From a candidate division FCPU426 bacterium (GTDB lineage Bacteria > Oederibacteriota > Muellerivitia > Muellerivitales > Muellerivitaceae), in NCBI GenBank assembly GCA_027452205.1, contig DAIDGV010000023.1, forward strand, positions 62,001 through 126,000: a DNA stretch of 64,000 nt, read 5' to 3'. The notes below the pieces were generated by a model. It had not been told where the DNA came from. It was given only the letters and a program-made list of their open reading frames with translations, and did no database searches. The stretch's first letter is position 1, and every line of letters starts with the position of its first letter. The position numbers and the translations under genes were made by a program. Below, in pieces: positions 20,596 to 31,147 of this stretch.

Positions 20596-21302
20596 CGATA
20601 CCCTCTAAGGAAGGGGGTGAATAGCGAAGTGTTGATTAATGAATTTTATTGATCGCTCGTGAAAGCGTTTTTATGAATAGGCCCAGTTGTACCCTTGTGG
20701 GAATTGAGCCGGGTAAAGTTTATGAAATGGGGGAAAAGGGACTTAAAAGGATTCGCTCAATCTCATTGAACAAATCGTGTCGATCGTTTCTTTGAATTCA
20801 AATTTGAATTTTCCATCATTTGAGATTACGCACGTTTAACCCTATGCATTTCAAGGAACGAAAGGGTGAAAATACAAAAAGATGAAAAACTTGTTCGAAA
20901 TTTAATACAACATTGGCGTTTTTTTATATGTCCAATTCGATGGATAAAATAATGAAAAGCCAGCGCATATTCTGTCTTCGGTTCATTTTGGAATGGTGTT
21001 TTGTTTGTGGATCCGCTCCCGTTTTTGGGTGACCCTTTTTGTTCGATATTTTTTCACAGCGGCCAGGATGAAAGACGGTATCCTCCACTGAAATCCGAAG
21101 GATAGTTCCTTCTTGTTCTTGCGGGTCCTGCGGTGGTCGCCACGGTAGGGCTAGGCTGATATTTGTTTTTTTGACACAATTCCCTTAAAAACAGGGCCAA
21201 AAATATCATGTATATGACGATTCCAGGGTTTATTCGAGGTTGGAGGTCCGATATATTCACCGTCGGTTCAAGAAAGAACTGAAATTGAAGAGTGAGAAAA
21301 TA

Positions 21303-22250
21303 ATGGGATTTAAAATGAGCTTCTTTACTTCTTGGAAGGGCGTGCTCTTTTTTTTGTTGGCGCTACTTCCATTGATCATCGGCGGCTGGATGGGCTGCGG
21401 TAAACCGGGCCAAGACGCGCCGGTGGAACCCAGCACGGGCATGAATCTTTCGGTCCATTTGCAAACCACCGGGGCGGCCCGGGCCCAGCTTTTAGGCGCC
21501 GGTTCCAATGAGGTTTATTACAGCGTGACAGGACGGGCGATGTCGCCGGTCACCGGGGTCGTGGGTCCTTTTTCCACCACCAGTGACTCGGGTACGGTCA
21601 GTTTATCCCTCTTGGTGCCCCAGGGCTCGGCCCGGTTGATGGCCTTTCAGATCAATAACGCGTCCACTCACCAACCCTTGGCGATCGGGGCGGTCCAAAT
21701 GGACATCGGCGCCCAAGGCGTGAACCAGACGGTGGAAATGGGATCTTTGGTTCGCAATTGCTACAACCAAAGCGGGTACTTTGATTCCGACGGGCTTTAT
21801 TTCGCTTTTCAATCCGAGACCTTGACGGACGCGGGAGCGGTAGGTTCGACTACCGGTTATGACATCGATTTTCTGCCGAACGGCGCCACTTATAAGTTGA
21901 ATACCCTCAATGGCGACAGCCTCACTTATATGGGGAACAAAAATTTGGTCAATGACGCCATGGCGCCTTCCTCGGGCTATGTGGCCGATTCCGCCACCGC
22001 GAAATCGGCGGCTGGCGTGTCGGTGACCGACCCCGTAGCGGGGGACGTCTTCTGCGTCAAATTAGGGTCGAATGGATTCGCTTGGGTCTACATTACCAAT
22101 ATGGGTGGCGGCCCGGGATTATCGGGCCCGACTTTCGAGTTCCGGACCAATAGCACGCTTAATTATTACGGTTATCAGCAAACTACCGGTGATCTGGCGG
22201 GACCCTGCCCGACGCAAGTACCAACACCGACGCCGTGCCCCCTCTGTTGA
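21303..22250 (+). CDS. Putative lipoprotein, unknown function
   Basis: N-terminal hydrophobic segment with Cys (IGGWMGC); ORF track start 21240 but ATG at 21303 fits better. Confidence 0.6.
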   Translation: MGFKMSFFTSWKGVLFFLLALLPLIIGGWMGCGKPGQDAPVEPSTGMNLSVHLQTTGAARAQLLGAGSNEVYYSVTGRAMSPVTGVVGPFSTTSDSGTVSLSLLVPQGSARLMAFQINNASTHQPLAIGAVQMDIGAQGVNQTVEMGSLVRNCYNQSGYFDSDGLYFAFQSETLTDAGAVGSTTGYDIDFLPNGATYKLNTLNGDSLTYMGNKNLVNDAMAPSSGYVADSATAKSAAGVSVTDPVAGDVFCVKLGSNGFAWVYITNMGGGPGLSGPTFEFRTNSTLNYYGYQQTTGDLAGPCPTQVPTPTPCPLC

Positions 22251-22283
22251 GCAGGTCTTAAAAAAACAGTTAAAGGAAAAAGA

Positions 22284-23078
22284 ATGCAAGCCACGATCCT
22301 GATGTTAGGTTGGATGCTCTTGGCCGGTCAGCCGCTTTGGGCGGACAACATCTCCTCGACCTCGCAGCCGAACCAGGCAATCTTCGTTTCGGTGGATGGC
22401 GATGTGGAGGTGATCTTGGACAATGGAAAAAAGACCATCGCGGCCAAAAAAGACCTGACAGTAATCGAAGGTGCCCGGATCATCGCGAAGACCGATTCCT
22501 CGGCGGTATTGCGCTTGTTCGACGGATCTGAACTGACGGTCTCACCCCAGACCGAGTTCGCGCTGACGAAAATGCAAAAGCCCTCGGCCCAGGATAAGGC
22601 CTTCAAATTCGACCTTTTCATAGGCAAACTCGAAGCGGTAGTAAAGGCATTGACGACGGCCAACTCCTCCTTCGAGATCGAGGCGGGCGGCGTGGTTTGC
22701 GGCGTGCGGGGAACCCGGTTCTGGATGGAGTGCGATCCGCGCATCCGCGAGGTGCTTTTGAACGTGGATGAAGGAAAAGTGGCGGTTCAGCAGAAGGGCC
22801 ATCCGACCCAATTGGTCAAGGCGGGGGAGCATCGTATCTTCAATGATCTTCACATGACGGCCCCCAAAGGAACCACCCCGCAGGAATTGCCCAGCGAGGT
22901 AGGCTCGGCGCCGGTCTCAGCAGGTACTTCCACGAGCCCGCTGAACAATCCGGCCTTGAAGAGCATGGTCCATAATTCCCAAGAAGTGAACCAGACCAAC
23001 AAGAACAATTTGGTCCATACGATCCAACAGAACTCCAATCTTAATCTGCATGTAGGCTCGGGTGAGACAGCTCCGTGA
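22284..23078 (+). CDS. FecR-domain protein, exported
   Basis: Signal peptide; VSVDGDVEVILDNGKKTIAAKKDLTVIEGARIIAKTDSSAVLRLFDGSELTVSPQTEFALTKM; GVVCGVRGTRFWME. Confidence 0.8.
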   Translation: MQATILMLGWMLLAGQPLWADNISSTSQPNQAIFVSVDGDVEVILDNGKKTIAAKKDLTVIEGARIIAKTDSSAVLRLFDGSELTVSPQTEFALTKMQKPSAQDKAFKFDLFIGKLEAVVKALTTANSSFEIEAGGVVCGVRGTRFWMECDPRIREVLLNVDEGKVAVQQKGHPTQLVKAGEHRIFNDLHMTAPKGTTPQELPSEVGSAPVSAGTSTSPLNNPALKSMVHNSQEVNQTNKNNLVHTIQQNSNLNLHVGSGETAP

Positions 23079-24694
23079 AAAGATCTGTCCGCATCCTCTT
23101 TTGTCTTGTCCTTATTTTCCTGACCGCCGCTTCGGCCGGGGCCCAGACCCCTCCGGTGGATGGCGCGCCGGTTACTTTATCTACCCAGCGCCGGTATGAC
23201 CTGGCTTTGAGGGCCCAAAGCCTTTGGTTGATGATCCAGATGACCTTTGACGCGAAGAATCGGTGGGTCTATGAAAAGGAATTGAGCGATTGTTACGCCC
23301 AGTTAGGCGAGATGGACAAGGCCCAGGAAGAATTAAAAGCCTCGATCGCGGATAATCCCAATGGAGTACCCGCGCCCGAACCGACGATGCGAAAGATCCG
23401 TAGACACCGCAAAAAAGTCGGATTGGCCGTGACCCCCGAGCCTACAGTTGAAACCCCGGTGTCCACGAAGACCATGGCCACCTCGACGCCGCGGGGGAAA
23501 GTGACTTTAACTCCTACCCACATACCAACGGATACCCCCGCTGATGAAGTGGCGACCGCACCCGCGACTGAAAGCGATACAACCTCGTCGAACGCCGCTG
23601 TCACGCCCACCGAACAACCTACCGCCGCTCCGGTGACGATCGGTACTTTGACCCTGGGATCCTATTTCGGTCTCTGGAGCGTCAATTATGCCGACCCGAC
23701 CAATGGGGCGGAGATCCTGTTCCCGGTCTCGGCTTCGGTCAATTTGGCCAGTGATATCGCTTTGACCGCTTCCACGAACTATCTGGTGGGTTATTACCAA
23801 TATCAGGCAGGAGATACCCTGGATCTGAACAGCTTTTCGGACACGACCGTCGCGGTCCAATACGGCTTCAAAACCCTGGACCTGGACACAGTGCTGTCAG
23901 AGACCGTTAACATCCCCACCGGGGAACCTTCCTGGACCAGCCAGTCCTCCGGGTCCGACCTGCCGATCTTTTTGGTGGATCCGCGTTATAGCGCGGCGGC
24001 CCTTTCCTTTAACACGCTGTACGCTATTTCTATCCCGGTGGATTCGTCCAAGTGGGGCCTGGGGATGGGCTATGTGTTGAACACCGATTACAACTCCAAT
24101 GGAGGTTGGGCGGTCGACGCGGTCGATGTCAGACCGGGCGATTCGCTTTACTTCAGCATGAACCGGGTGACCCCGACGGGAAGCAACCAGTCCGATGTTT
24201 TCCAAGCGTCGGTCTATTTCTCATTCGTTACGACGGAGTCGGGCATCCCCTTTACCTGTCCGGGGCCCAACATCAACTTTTCCTATGCTTGGAACAATCC
24301 GACCGCTTTTTCCTTTGAATTGGGCAGCCAGTTCTACCTGCCGGGACAGACTGCGGTGAACGGCGTTCTCGCGCCGGACCCTACTTATTCTTCCGGGCCC
24401 CGTCTTTATCTCAAACCAAGCTATGTCATCGATAACCTAACACTGGCCGGTCAGGTGAAATACGTGTTGCCGAACGGCTATGACGCTTCGGACCTGAATT
24501 ATGTCGAAGGCGGTCTTCTTCTCTCGGTGGGTCCCAATTACAACCTGAAGCTGGACGGTCAAGCCTTCTTGACCCTGACCGCTTCTTATAACTTCGTCGA
24601 CAGCCTAGGCGGGGGATTCGACGCCAATGGCAACCGTGTTGATCTTCTTTATAACTGGTTCAACTGCTCGGCCAGCTATAGTTTTACGTTTTAA
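23075..24694 (+). CDS. Outer-membrane beta-barrel-like protein with N-terminal TPR-like segment
   Basis: GTG start overlapping the previous stop; signal peptide; alternating beta-strand C-terminal half ending in aromatic ASYSFTF. Confidence 0.6.
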   Translation: MKRSVRILFCLVLIFLTAASAGAQTPPVDGAPVTLSTQRRYDLALRAQSLWLMIQMTFDAKNRWVYEKELSDCYAQLGEMDKAQEELKASIADNPNGVPAPEPTMRKIRRHRKKVGLAVTPEPTVETPVSTKTMATSTPRGKVTLTPTHIPTDTPADEVATAPATESDTTSSNAAVTPTEQPTAAPVTIGTLTLGSYFGLWSVNYADPTNGAEILFPVSASVNLASDIALTASTNYLVGYYQYQAGDTLDLNSFSDTTVAVQYGFKTLDLDTVLSETVNIPTGEPSWTSQSSGSDLPIFLVDPRYSAAALSFNTLYAISIPVDSSKWGLGMGYVLNTDYNSNGGWAVDAVDVRPGDSLYFSMNRVTPTGSNQSDVFQASVYFSFVTTESGIPFTCPGPNINFSYAWNNPTAFSFELGSQFYLPGQTAVNGVLAPDPTYSSGPRLYLKPSYVIDNLTLAGQVKYVLPNGYDASDLNYVEGGLLLSVGPNYNLKLDGQAFLTLTASYNFVDSLGGGFDANGNRVDLLYNWFNCSASYSFTF

Positions 24695-24759
24695 AAGGTC
24701 TTGTTTCGGTGGAGTTGGCCCTGGGTTGTTATCTTACCGAGTAGACCTGATAGGACCCT

Positions 24760-27700
24760 TTAGTTCTCGACCAACCTCAACTTCGGCGCGAAGTGGTCCT
24801 TCTTGATCAAAAGCTCGGTCGCCTTTTCAGCGCTCAAAGGCTGGCTAAAGTAATAGCCCTGCACTTCGTCACAGTCCCGCTCCCTCAAAAAGGCAACTTG
24901 GTCCTCGGTCTCTACTCCTTCGGCGATGACCTGCAACTGTAAATTCCGCGCCATGGCGATGATGGTGCCGGTGATGGCGGCGTTATCCAGGTCGTTCGGG
25001 ACGTTCTTCAAGAACGATTGATCGATCTTCAAGGTCGTAGCGGGCGACCGCTTGAGCGAACTTAAAGAAGAATAACCCGTTCCGAAGTCGTCAATGGCGA
25101 TGGGGATGCCCATGAAGTTGAACTTAAAGAGGGTCTCGAATCCGGGGTCGGATTTCATGGCGATGCTTTCGGTGATCTCCAGGATCAGGGTCTTGGCGTT
25201 CATGTGGGTATCCCAGAGGATATTCTGGATCATCTTCAAAGGGTCGGGGTGCTGCAACTGCCGCGCGGAAAAATTGACGGATAGTTTCAGGTGGGGGAAC
25301 CCCATCAACTGCCAGGCGCGGTTCTGGGCGCAGGCGGCCTTGAGCAGCCATTCTCCCATGGGCAGGATGAGTCCCGTTTCCTCGGCCAGAGGGATGAACT
25401 CGCTCGGCGGCAGGAAACCCTTTTCGGGGTGCTGCCAGCGCATCAGGGCCTCAAAGCCGGTGATGGCCCCGGTCTTCAGGGAGAGGATCGGCTGGTAATA
25501 AATGACGAATTCCTGGTGCTCAATGGCCCGCCACAGGTCGTTCTCCATCTGCAGTAAGGCCACCGCCCGGGTATGCATGTCCGTATCAAAGACCTCGTAG
25601 CGCGCCTTGCCGTTGGCCTTGGCCCGGTACATGGCGGTGTCGGCGTCGCGCAACAGTTCCTCAGGTTTAGAATAGTCCGGGGTATTCATCGCGATGCCCA
25701 CGCTGGCGGTGGCGAAAACCTCCTGATCGTTCAGGTGGTAGGGCATGGACAGTTCTTTTAGGATACGGGCGGTGATCTGGACCGCTTCCCGGGCATCCTT
25801 GATGTCCTCCAACAGAACGGTGAACTCGTCCCCGCCCAACCGGGCGGCCATATCCATGGGTCTCAAACATCTTTCCAGCCGCCGCCCGGTTTCCTTCAAC
25901 AACTCATCGCCCATCATGTGGCCCAGGCTGTCGTTGACGCCCTTGAAGCGGTCCAGGTCCAGGAAGAGCACAGCGAACCGCATATTCTTGCGCCGCTTAC
26001 ACAGGTCGATATTGTGCTGAAGCTGGTTCAAGAATAGGGTGCGATTGGGCAGGCCGGTCAGGGCGTCGTAATGGGCCTGTTGGCGGAACAGTTCCTCCGA
26101 ATTCTTGCGGGCCGATATGTCGATCAACGAGCCGGCGACCCGGGTGGACTTGCCCGAGGCGTTTCGTACGGCCAGGCCGCGGCAGAAAACCCAAAGATAA
26201 TTGCCGTCCTTGGCCCGGATGCGGTGCTCGTTCTCCAAAAAGGGAGTGGTCCCGTTCAGGTGGGCGGTCAAGGCGTTCTCCAAGGCTTCCCGGTCATCCT
26301 CGTGTACCCGGTCCAGCCATTCCCCGGGCGTTGCGCCGATCTCCTCATCGTTGTGGCCTAAAATGGCTTTCCAACGGGGGGAATAATAAACCTCGTCGGT
26401 CAGCAGGTTCCAATCCCAAATGCCGCCGTTGGTCCCCCGGGCCACCAATTCATAACGCTCCATGTTCTCGACCAGGGCCCTTTCGATCTTTTTGGCCTCG
26501 GTCACGTCGCGAAAGTTCGCAACGATACCGCCAACCGCGTGAACATCCAGGAGGTTCCTGAGGGTAATTTCCATCAATTGCCAAGTGCCGTTCTTGTTCC
26601 GCATCCGCAGGTTGGTCAGGGAGTGGGCGGACCGCCGAAGGGTTTCGTGAAAGTAACGCTGATAACCGCTGAAATCATCGGGATGGACCATCTCGACGAA
26701 CCGCTTGCCAATCACTTCCTGGGGGTGGAATCCCAGGCCGGTCTCAAAGGAAGGGCTGGCGTCCAGCAAGCAGCCTTCTGCGTCCAGCAAGGCGGCCAAT
26801 TCGTGGGTGTCCCCGTAAAGGGAAAGGTAATATTTCTGGCGGTCGGCGAGTTTGCCTTCCCACTCTTTCCGCTCGGCTATATCGCGGATGACGCAAACCA
26901 GAGAATCCCGGGTGCCATCGGTCATCTTCCGGCAATTCACGAGCAAGGAAAGGTTCTTCCCGTTCTTGTGACAGCCGGACAACTCGACCGGATTCTCGGC
27001 GGCGTTCTTGATCGAGGCGGACATTAAATGGGAAAGGGGCTTGCCCAACAGCTCGTTGTTCTCGTAACCGAAAAGTTTGGCGGCGCGGGCGTTGGAAAAG
27101 ACGATCTTCTCTTCCTCGTCGACGGCCAGAACGCCCTCGTCGGCGGCCTGGGCGATACTTTGTCCCTGCTGCAAGCTCCAATTGGCGATTTCCTCCCGAT
27201 GGGCTTGGAAGTAATTTTTGAACAGGCCGATCAGGGTCAGCAGATAGGCCGAAAACTTGAGGCCGTGGGCCAGGTCAAACCCATTGCTTAAAAATTGGGT
27301 GCCGCCCAGGCAGATATAAAGCTGAGCCAAGGCCTGGGGCCAAAGGGCCGCCAGGAAGTAGATCAAAAAGGAATTATTGGGCGTGGCTTGATAGGCCTGC
27401 CAGGCCAAGGGCGCGCAAGCTGCGTATAAAAAGAGCGCCGACAGGTCCAGGGGCAGGTCCTGTTTGAAAGCCGCGTCGCCCGAAAGCGGGAAAAAGAAAC
27501 CCCATTGGGCCAGCAGGAAAAATGCGATCCCGATCCCAAAAAGACCGAAGGGCATGAAGCGGTAGGAAAAGGATTTGGTCGATAGCGGGCGGGATAGGAT
27601 GGAAAAAGTCGCCCATAGTCCCAGGGCATTGAAAAGGCGGCTTAGGCTCCAGGTCCAGGCGATGGCATCCACCCGGGGGCCCCAATCGCCGCCGGGCTCC

Positions 27701-28050
27701 ACTGCCATGCTGGCGTGGAGGAAATCCAGCAGACCCGTGGCCCAAAAGACCGCGCAGGTCAGGGCCATCAAGGGGCTGCGGATCAAATGCCAATGGCGCC
27801 AGGCCAGCCAGCCGATCCAAAAGGCCATGCCGCAACAGACCGCGTTGAGGATCAGATAGGCTAGGCCCACTGTGACGAATTGGGAAAGGATATGGGGATC
27901 GGTCACGGGCTGGATGGGGTAATGAAAACCGAAAGAAAAACCGAAGGAGTTCAGTAGCAGCGGCGTGAAACAGATAACGAATACGGCCCAGCGCAACCGC
28001 CGGTGATCCAGTTTCTGGTTCAAGGTCGTAAGGAGCAGGAAGTTAGGCAT
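24760..28050 (-). CDS. Membrane PAS-GGDEF-EAL c-di-GMP turnover protein
   Basis: Seven-TM MASE3-like N-terminus; at least three PAS regions; intact GGDEF (RLGGDEFTVLL); intact EAL (GFEALMRWQHP, DDFGTGYSS, AEGVET). Confidence 0.9.
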   Translation of the reverse strand: MPNFLLLTTLNQKLDHRRLRWAVFVICFTPLLLNSFGFSFGFHYPIQPVTDPHILSQFVTVGLAYLILNAVCCGMAFWIGWLAWRHWHLIRSPLMALTCAVFWATGLLDFLHASMAVEPGGDWGPRVDAIAWTWSLSRLFNALGLWATFSILSRPLSTKSFSYRFMPFGLFGIGIAFFLLAQWGFFFPLSGDAAFKQDLPLDLSALFLYAACAPLAWQAYQATPNNSFLIYFLAALWPQALAQLYICLGGTQFLSNGFDLAHGLKFSAYLLTLIGLFKNYFQAHREEIANWSLQQGQSIAQAADEGVLAVDEEEKIVFSNARAAKLFGYENNELLGKPLSHLMSASIKNAAENPVELSGCHKNGKNLSLLVNCRKMTDGTRDSLVCVIRDIAERKEWEGKLADRQKYYLSLYGDTHELAALLDAEGCLLDASPSFETGLGFHPQEVIGKRFVEMVHPDDFSGYQRYFHETLRRSAHSLTNLRMRNKNGTWQLMEITLRNLLDVHAVGGIVANFRDVTEAKKIERALVENMERYELVARGTNGGIWDWNLLTDEVYYSPRWKAILGHNDEEIGATPGEWLDRVHEDDREALENALTAHLNGTTPFLENEHRIRAKDGNYLWVFCRGLAVRNASGKSTRVAGSLIDISARKNSEELFRQQAHYDALTGLPNRTLFLNQLQHNIDLCKRRKNMRFAVLFLDLDRFKGVNDSLGHMMGDELLKETGRRLERCLRPMDMAARLGGDEFTVLLEDIKDAREAVQITARILKELSMPYHLNDQEVFATASVGIAMNTPDYSKPEELLRDADTAMYRAKANGKARYEVFDTDMHTRAVALLQMENDLWRAIEHQEFVIYYQPILSLKTGAITGFEALMRWQHPEKGFLPPSEFIPLAEETGLILPMGEWLLKAACAQNRAWQLMGFPHLKLSVNFSARQLQHPDPLKMIQNILWDTHMNAKTLILEITESIAMKSDPGFETLFKFNFMGIPIAIDDFGTGYSSLSSLKRSPATTLKIDQSFLKNVPNDLDNAAITGTIIAMARNLQLQVIAEGVETEDQVAFLRERDCDEVQGYYFSQPLSAEKATELLIKKDHFAPKLRLVEN

Positions 28051-28285
28051 GGTTTCCGTCCTGTCGGGGGCCAGTTTTTTGTTTTTGCTCTAGAAAAAGT
28101 GTAAGTAAGAATTTTTTGAATGGAAAGAGGGCCACTGAAGAAAGTGGGAGTGCTTGGAGAAGGGGAAGGAACGGAAATGAGTTAAGAGATAAATGAAAAC
28201 GATTGCAAATAAAACGGGAAAAGAATTATTTTTCGGTCATTCGGTCAATGATTTCTGATCTTTCGTTTCAAGACCATAAATCCTA

Positions 28286-28789
28286 TCAAAACTTGAACCA
28301 ACTTCCACTGTGTGCCGCCAAAAAATAGCCGATGGCAAAATAGAGACAAACGTAAAGCGTGGACCCCAAAAAATTGTAGACCAAAAAGGGCCAGGCGGGG
28401 GTCCCACCCGTGCCCGCCACGAAACCGGTAAAAGGGTGAACCAAAGAGATGAAACGAGCCAGAAAAACCGCTTTGGCCCCGTATTTCTGGAAAAAGTCTT
28501 CCACTCGCTTCAACCTTTGGGGTGTCAAATGTGGCGATTTGACATGACCGAGAAGCGGATGACCATAACGAACGCCAAGCCAGTAAGTGGCGTTGCAGCC
28601 CATAAAACAACCTAACGCGGCCATGGCGAGGGTGCCTTCCCAGGGTAGATCGCCTTTGGCGGCCAAAAAGCCAGAGGCTATCAAAATGGTGTCGCCGGGC
28701 AGGATTAAGCCGAAGTTGTTGATGAAGAGGATCAAACCCAACAACCAGTAACCATATTGAAGAAGCAGTGATTGCAGCCAATGGATCAT
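28286..28789 (-). CDS. DedA family membrane protein
   Basis: NNFGLILPGDTILIASGFLAAKG ... FLARFISLVHPFTGFVAGTGG. Confidence 0.85.
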   Translation of the reverse strand: MIHWLQSLLLQYGYWLLGLILFINNFGLILPGDTILIASGFLAAKGDLPWEGTLAMAALGCFMGCNATYWLGVRYGHPLLGHVKSPHLTPQRLKRVEDFFQKYGAKAVFLARFISLVHPFTGFVAGTGGTPAWPFLVYNFLGSTLYVCLYFAIGYFLAAHSGSWFKF

Positions 28790-28809
28790 GTTTTTGCCTT
28801 ATCTGAAGA

Positions 28810-30081
28810 TCAAAACCAGAACCGAAAACGGAAGAACAACCAAGATAAGAAGCGGATGGACAGGGGTCTTTGTCGGACCATCTGGGCGGTGACCTCTTTC
28901 GAGAGCGACAGATCCTTCCGGAATCGGTCCTCTAACTTTTTTTTTGTTCTTTCACTTTGCGGCAGAACGTTGACCTCTAGGTCCATTCGAAGGCTCCGGT
29001 AATCGAGGTTGCTGGAGCCTACCAATATCCAAGAATCCAAGAACAGGGTTTTGGCGTGCAGGATATTTTTTTGATATTCATATAAACGACAACCGGCCCG
29101 GATTAGGGGGGCGTAAAAAGCGCTGGAAACCCATTGGACCATCGGCACATCGGAAAGGCCGGGAAGGACAACCCTCACATCGCACCCGCGCCGGGCGGCT
29201 TGCGCCAGCGCTTTGAGCAAAGCTCGATTCGGAACGAAATAGGGGATGAGGATCCAAATATGCTTTTTCGCCGTCCGAAAATGTTCCAGAAGCTCGTGAC
29301 GGTAGGCAACCCGCAATCGCCGGGTTGCGGTCATTCGAATGGGCATACCTGATAAGTGGCTGTACAACTGTTGTTCGAGGAGGTATTTGTATCCTATTCC
29401 CAATCGGCGGGGCCAACTGTCTTCCCAAGCCAATTCAAAAGCCAAACGAAAGACTGGATTACTGACCCCGCCCAGTTCGATCCCTGTGTCCCTCCAGGGC
29501 CGTTTTTGGGGAGGCCGGGAGATATGATCGTCGTTGATGTTGAAGCTTCCGATCCACACTCGGCCGTCGTCCACGATATAAAGCTTGCGGTGATCCCGGT
29601 GGTTACCACCCCGCAATAAAATCTGGAACCAGCGTCGGCTTTCGATCAGGCGGTACAAATGAAAATGATGGAACGCATGGGTGAAGAACACCGGCCAGGA
29701 CCGGTAAATCTTGAAGGCTATCCCGTTTTTGTCCAGCCTGGAACCATAATGATCGGCAAAATCCGGCGAACCTACCCCGTCAACAAGAATTCGGACTCGA
29801 ACACCCCGGGCAGATGCTTTTTCTAAGGCTGACATGAAATGATCGGCCACCCGGCCCTTCTCGAAAATGTAAGTTTCCAGGTCAATGGTATGGCGGGCCC
29901 GATGAATGGCCTGGATAAGGCCACGAAAATAGGCGGCTCCCTCGAAATAGACCTTTTCAGTTCTCCACGGGTTACCGTGGGAAAGACCGGTAGGCCGGGT
30001 AGACCGACGTGAGGTTGATCCTGGTTTTTGAAGGGTTCTCAAAATACGCCTCGAACCATTGCTCGAAGTGTGGCGGAACAT
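28810..30081 (-). CDS. Phospholipase D-family phosphatidyltransferase / cardiolipin synthase-like
   Basis: Two HxKxxxxD motifs: HRKLYIVDD and HAKTLFLDSWILVGSSN. Confidence 0.85.
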   Translation of the reverse strand: MFRHTSSNGSRRILRTLQKPGSTSRRSTRPTGLSHGNPWRTEKVYFEGAAYFRGLIQAIHRARHTIDLETYIFEKGRVADHFMSALEKASARGVRVRILVDGVGSPDFADHYGSRLDKNGIAFKIYRSWPVFFTHAFHHFHLYRLIESRRWFQILLRGGNHRDHRKLYIVDDGRVWIGSFNINDDHISRPPQKRPWRDTGIELGGVSNPVFRLAFELAWEDSWPRRLGIGYKYLLEQQLYSHLSGMPIRMTATRRLRVAYRHELLEHFRTAKKHIWILIPYFVPNRALLKALAQAARRGCDVRVVLPGLSDVPMVQWVSSAFYAPLIRAGCRLYEYQKNILHAKTLFLDSWILVGSSNLDYRSLRMDLEVNVLPQSERTKKKLEDRFRKDLSLSKEVTAQMVRQRPLSIRFLSWLFFRFRFWF

Positions 30082-30370
30082 TAGGGTTCAGGAACATACT
30101 ACAGGATTAGATGGCGGGTTGCCGGTTTTCCGGGCCAAAGGGAAATGCATTATTGATCTTTTTTGGAAAAACTGGGTCACTTTTACATATTGTGGCAACT
30201 TTGAATAGCCGGGTTTATTGTGGTTTCAAAAATTCAACTGATGTGCAACTTTTTAATGTCCTCGTTCGTCCAAGAAAATGAGCCCCTTTTATAGCGATTT
30301 TCCAAGGGCTTGATTCATAGGCCCGAATTCTTCCATGATTTGGGCCGATGCTATTCCAGGGATGAGGCCG

Positions 30371-30697
30371 ATGCGTCAAAAGCTTCGAATATTCGCCCAA
30401 ATTTTGCTATTCGTCAGCCTGCCAGCCTTTGTCCTAAGACCGGTATTGGTCACTGTGCAAAGTGGTGTCCAGTTGGCGAAAGTTGCTCCAGTCCAGAAAT
30501 CTCTCGATAATATTCAAGTTTCCTTGGTCGGGACTCACACCATCTTACATTCGGTCTCGCGGGAAGATTTTCAGTCTCCCCTTTTGGTGCCTTGTATCAC
30601 CCGGATGATCCTTTCTTCGTCCGTCTGTCGTGTCGTAGATAGTGGTTCTCAAGTCGTCAGCCGTACCTCCCGTAGTCCCCTCATTCTCCGCATTTAA
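30371..30697 (+). CDS. Small hypothetical protein with N-terminal hydrophobic segment
   Basis: ATG at 30371 inside the 30335-30697 ORF; MRQKLRIFAQILLFVSLPAFVL. Confidence 0.3.
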   Translation: MRQKLRIFAQILLFVSLPAFVLRPVLVTVQSGVQLAKVAPVQKSLDNIQVSLVGTHTILHSVSREDFQSPLLVPCITRMILSSSVCRVVDSGSQVVSRTSRSPLILRI

Positions 30698-30792
30698 AAA
30701 TCCTTTCTAAACGAGTTTTTTGACCGTTGCTTTGCGCGGTCATCGGTTTGGGCCCTTTTGCGCCCAAAATCACTCAAAAGAAAGGAGTTCCC

Positions 30793-31077
30793 ATGTATCG
30801 TCAAGAATTTTGGATCGGTTTCGTCATCTTAGCTATTTTAATCTCAAAGGGTTTTTTGATCCCGGTTAGTGAAAGGATTGACCGATCCTTTCTGGATATT
30901 CCCGTCATTCCTCGGGTCGGGTCCATTCTTGAAACCGAACAAAAGCGGTTTGGTACATGGATCCGAACGGCCCTGGATCATGAACAGGCCGTTTTGACCC
31001 GCCGTCAACCTTCCGTCATTCCGTCGCTCATCCAATCGCATCGGGTTCCGGCAAGGGAAGAGTGGAAGCGCGGTTAG
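30793..31077 (+). CDS. Small single-TM hypothetical protein
   Basis: RBS AAAGGAG upstream of ATG 30793; hydrophobic N-terminus. Confidence 0.55.
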   Translation: MYRQEFWIGFVILAILISKGFLIPVSERIDRSFLDIPVIPRVGSILETEQKRFGTWIRTALDHEQAVLTRRQPSVIPSLIQSHRVPAREEWKRG

Positions 31078-31147
31078 TTTATGAAGTGATCTGTTGTGTT
31101 ACCCGCGCCGATCGGGTTCGGCGCGGAAAAAATTAAGGAGAGTCGTT

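Noticed and set aside
20791-20810. Overlapping AT-rich palindromes TTTGAATTCAAA and AATTCAAATTTGAATT
   Set aside because: Perfect but AT-only-biased in an AT-rich spacer; no supporting context, so chance is likely.
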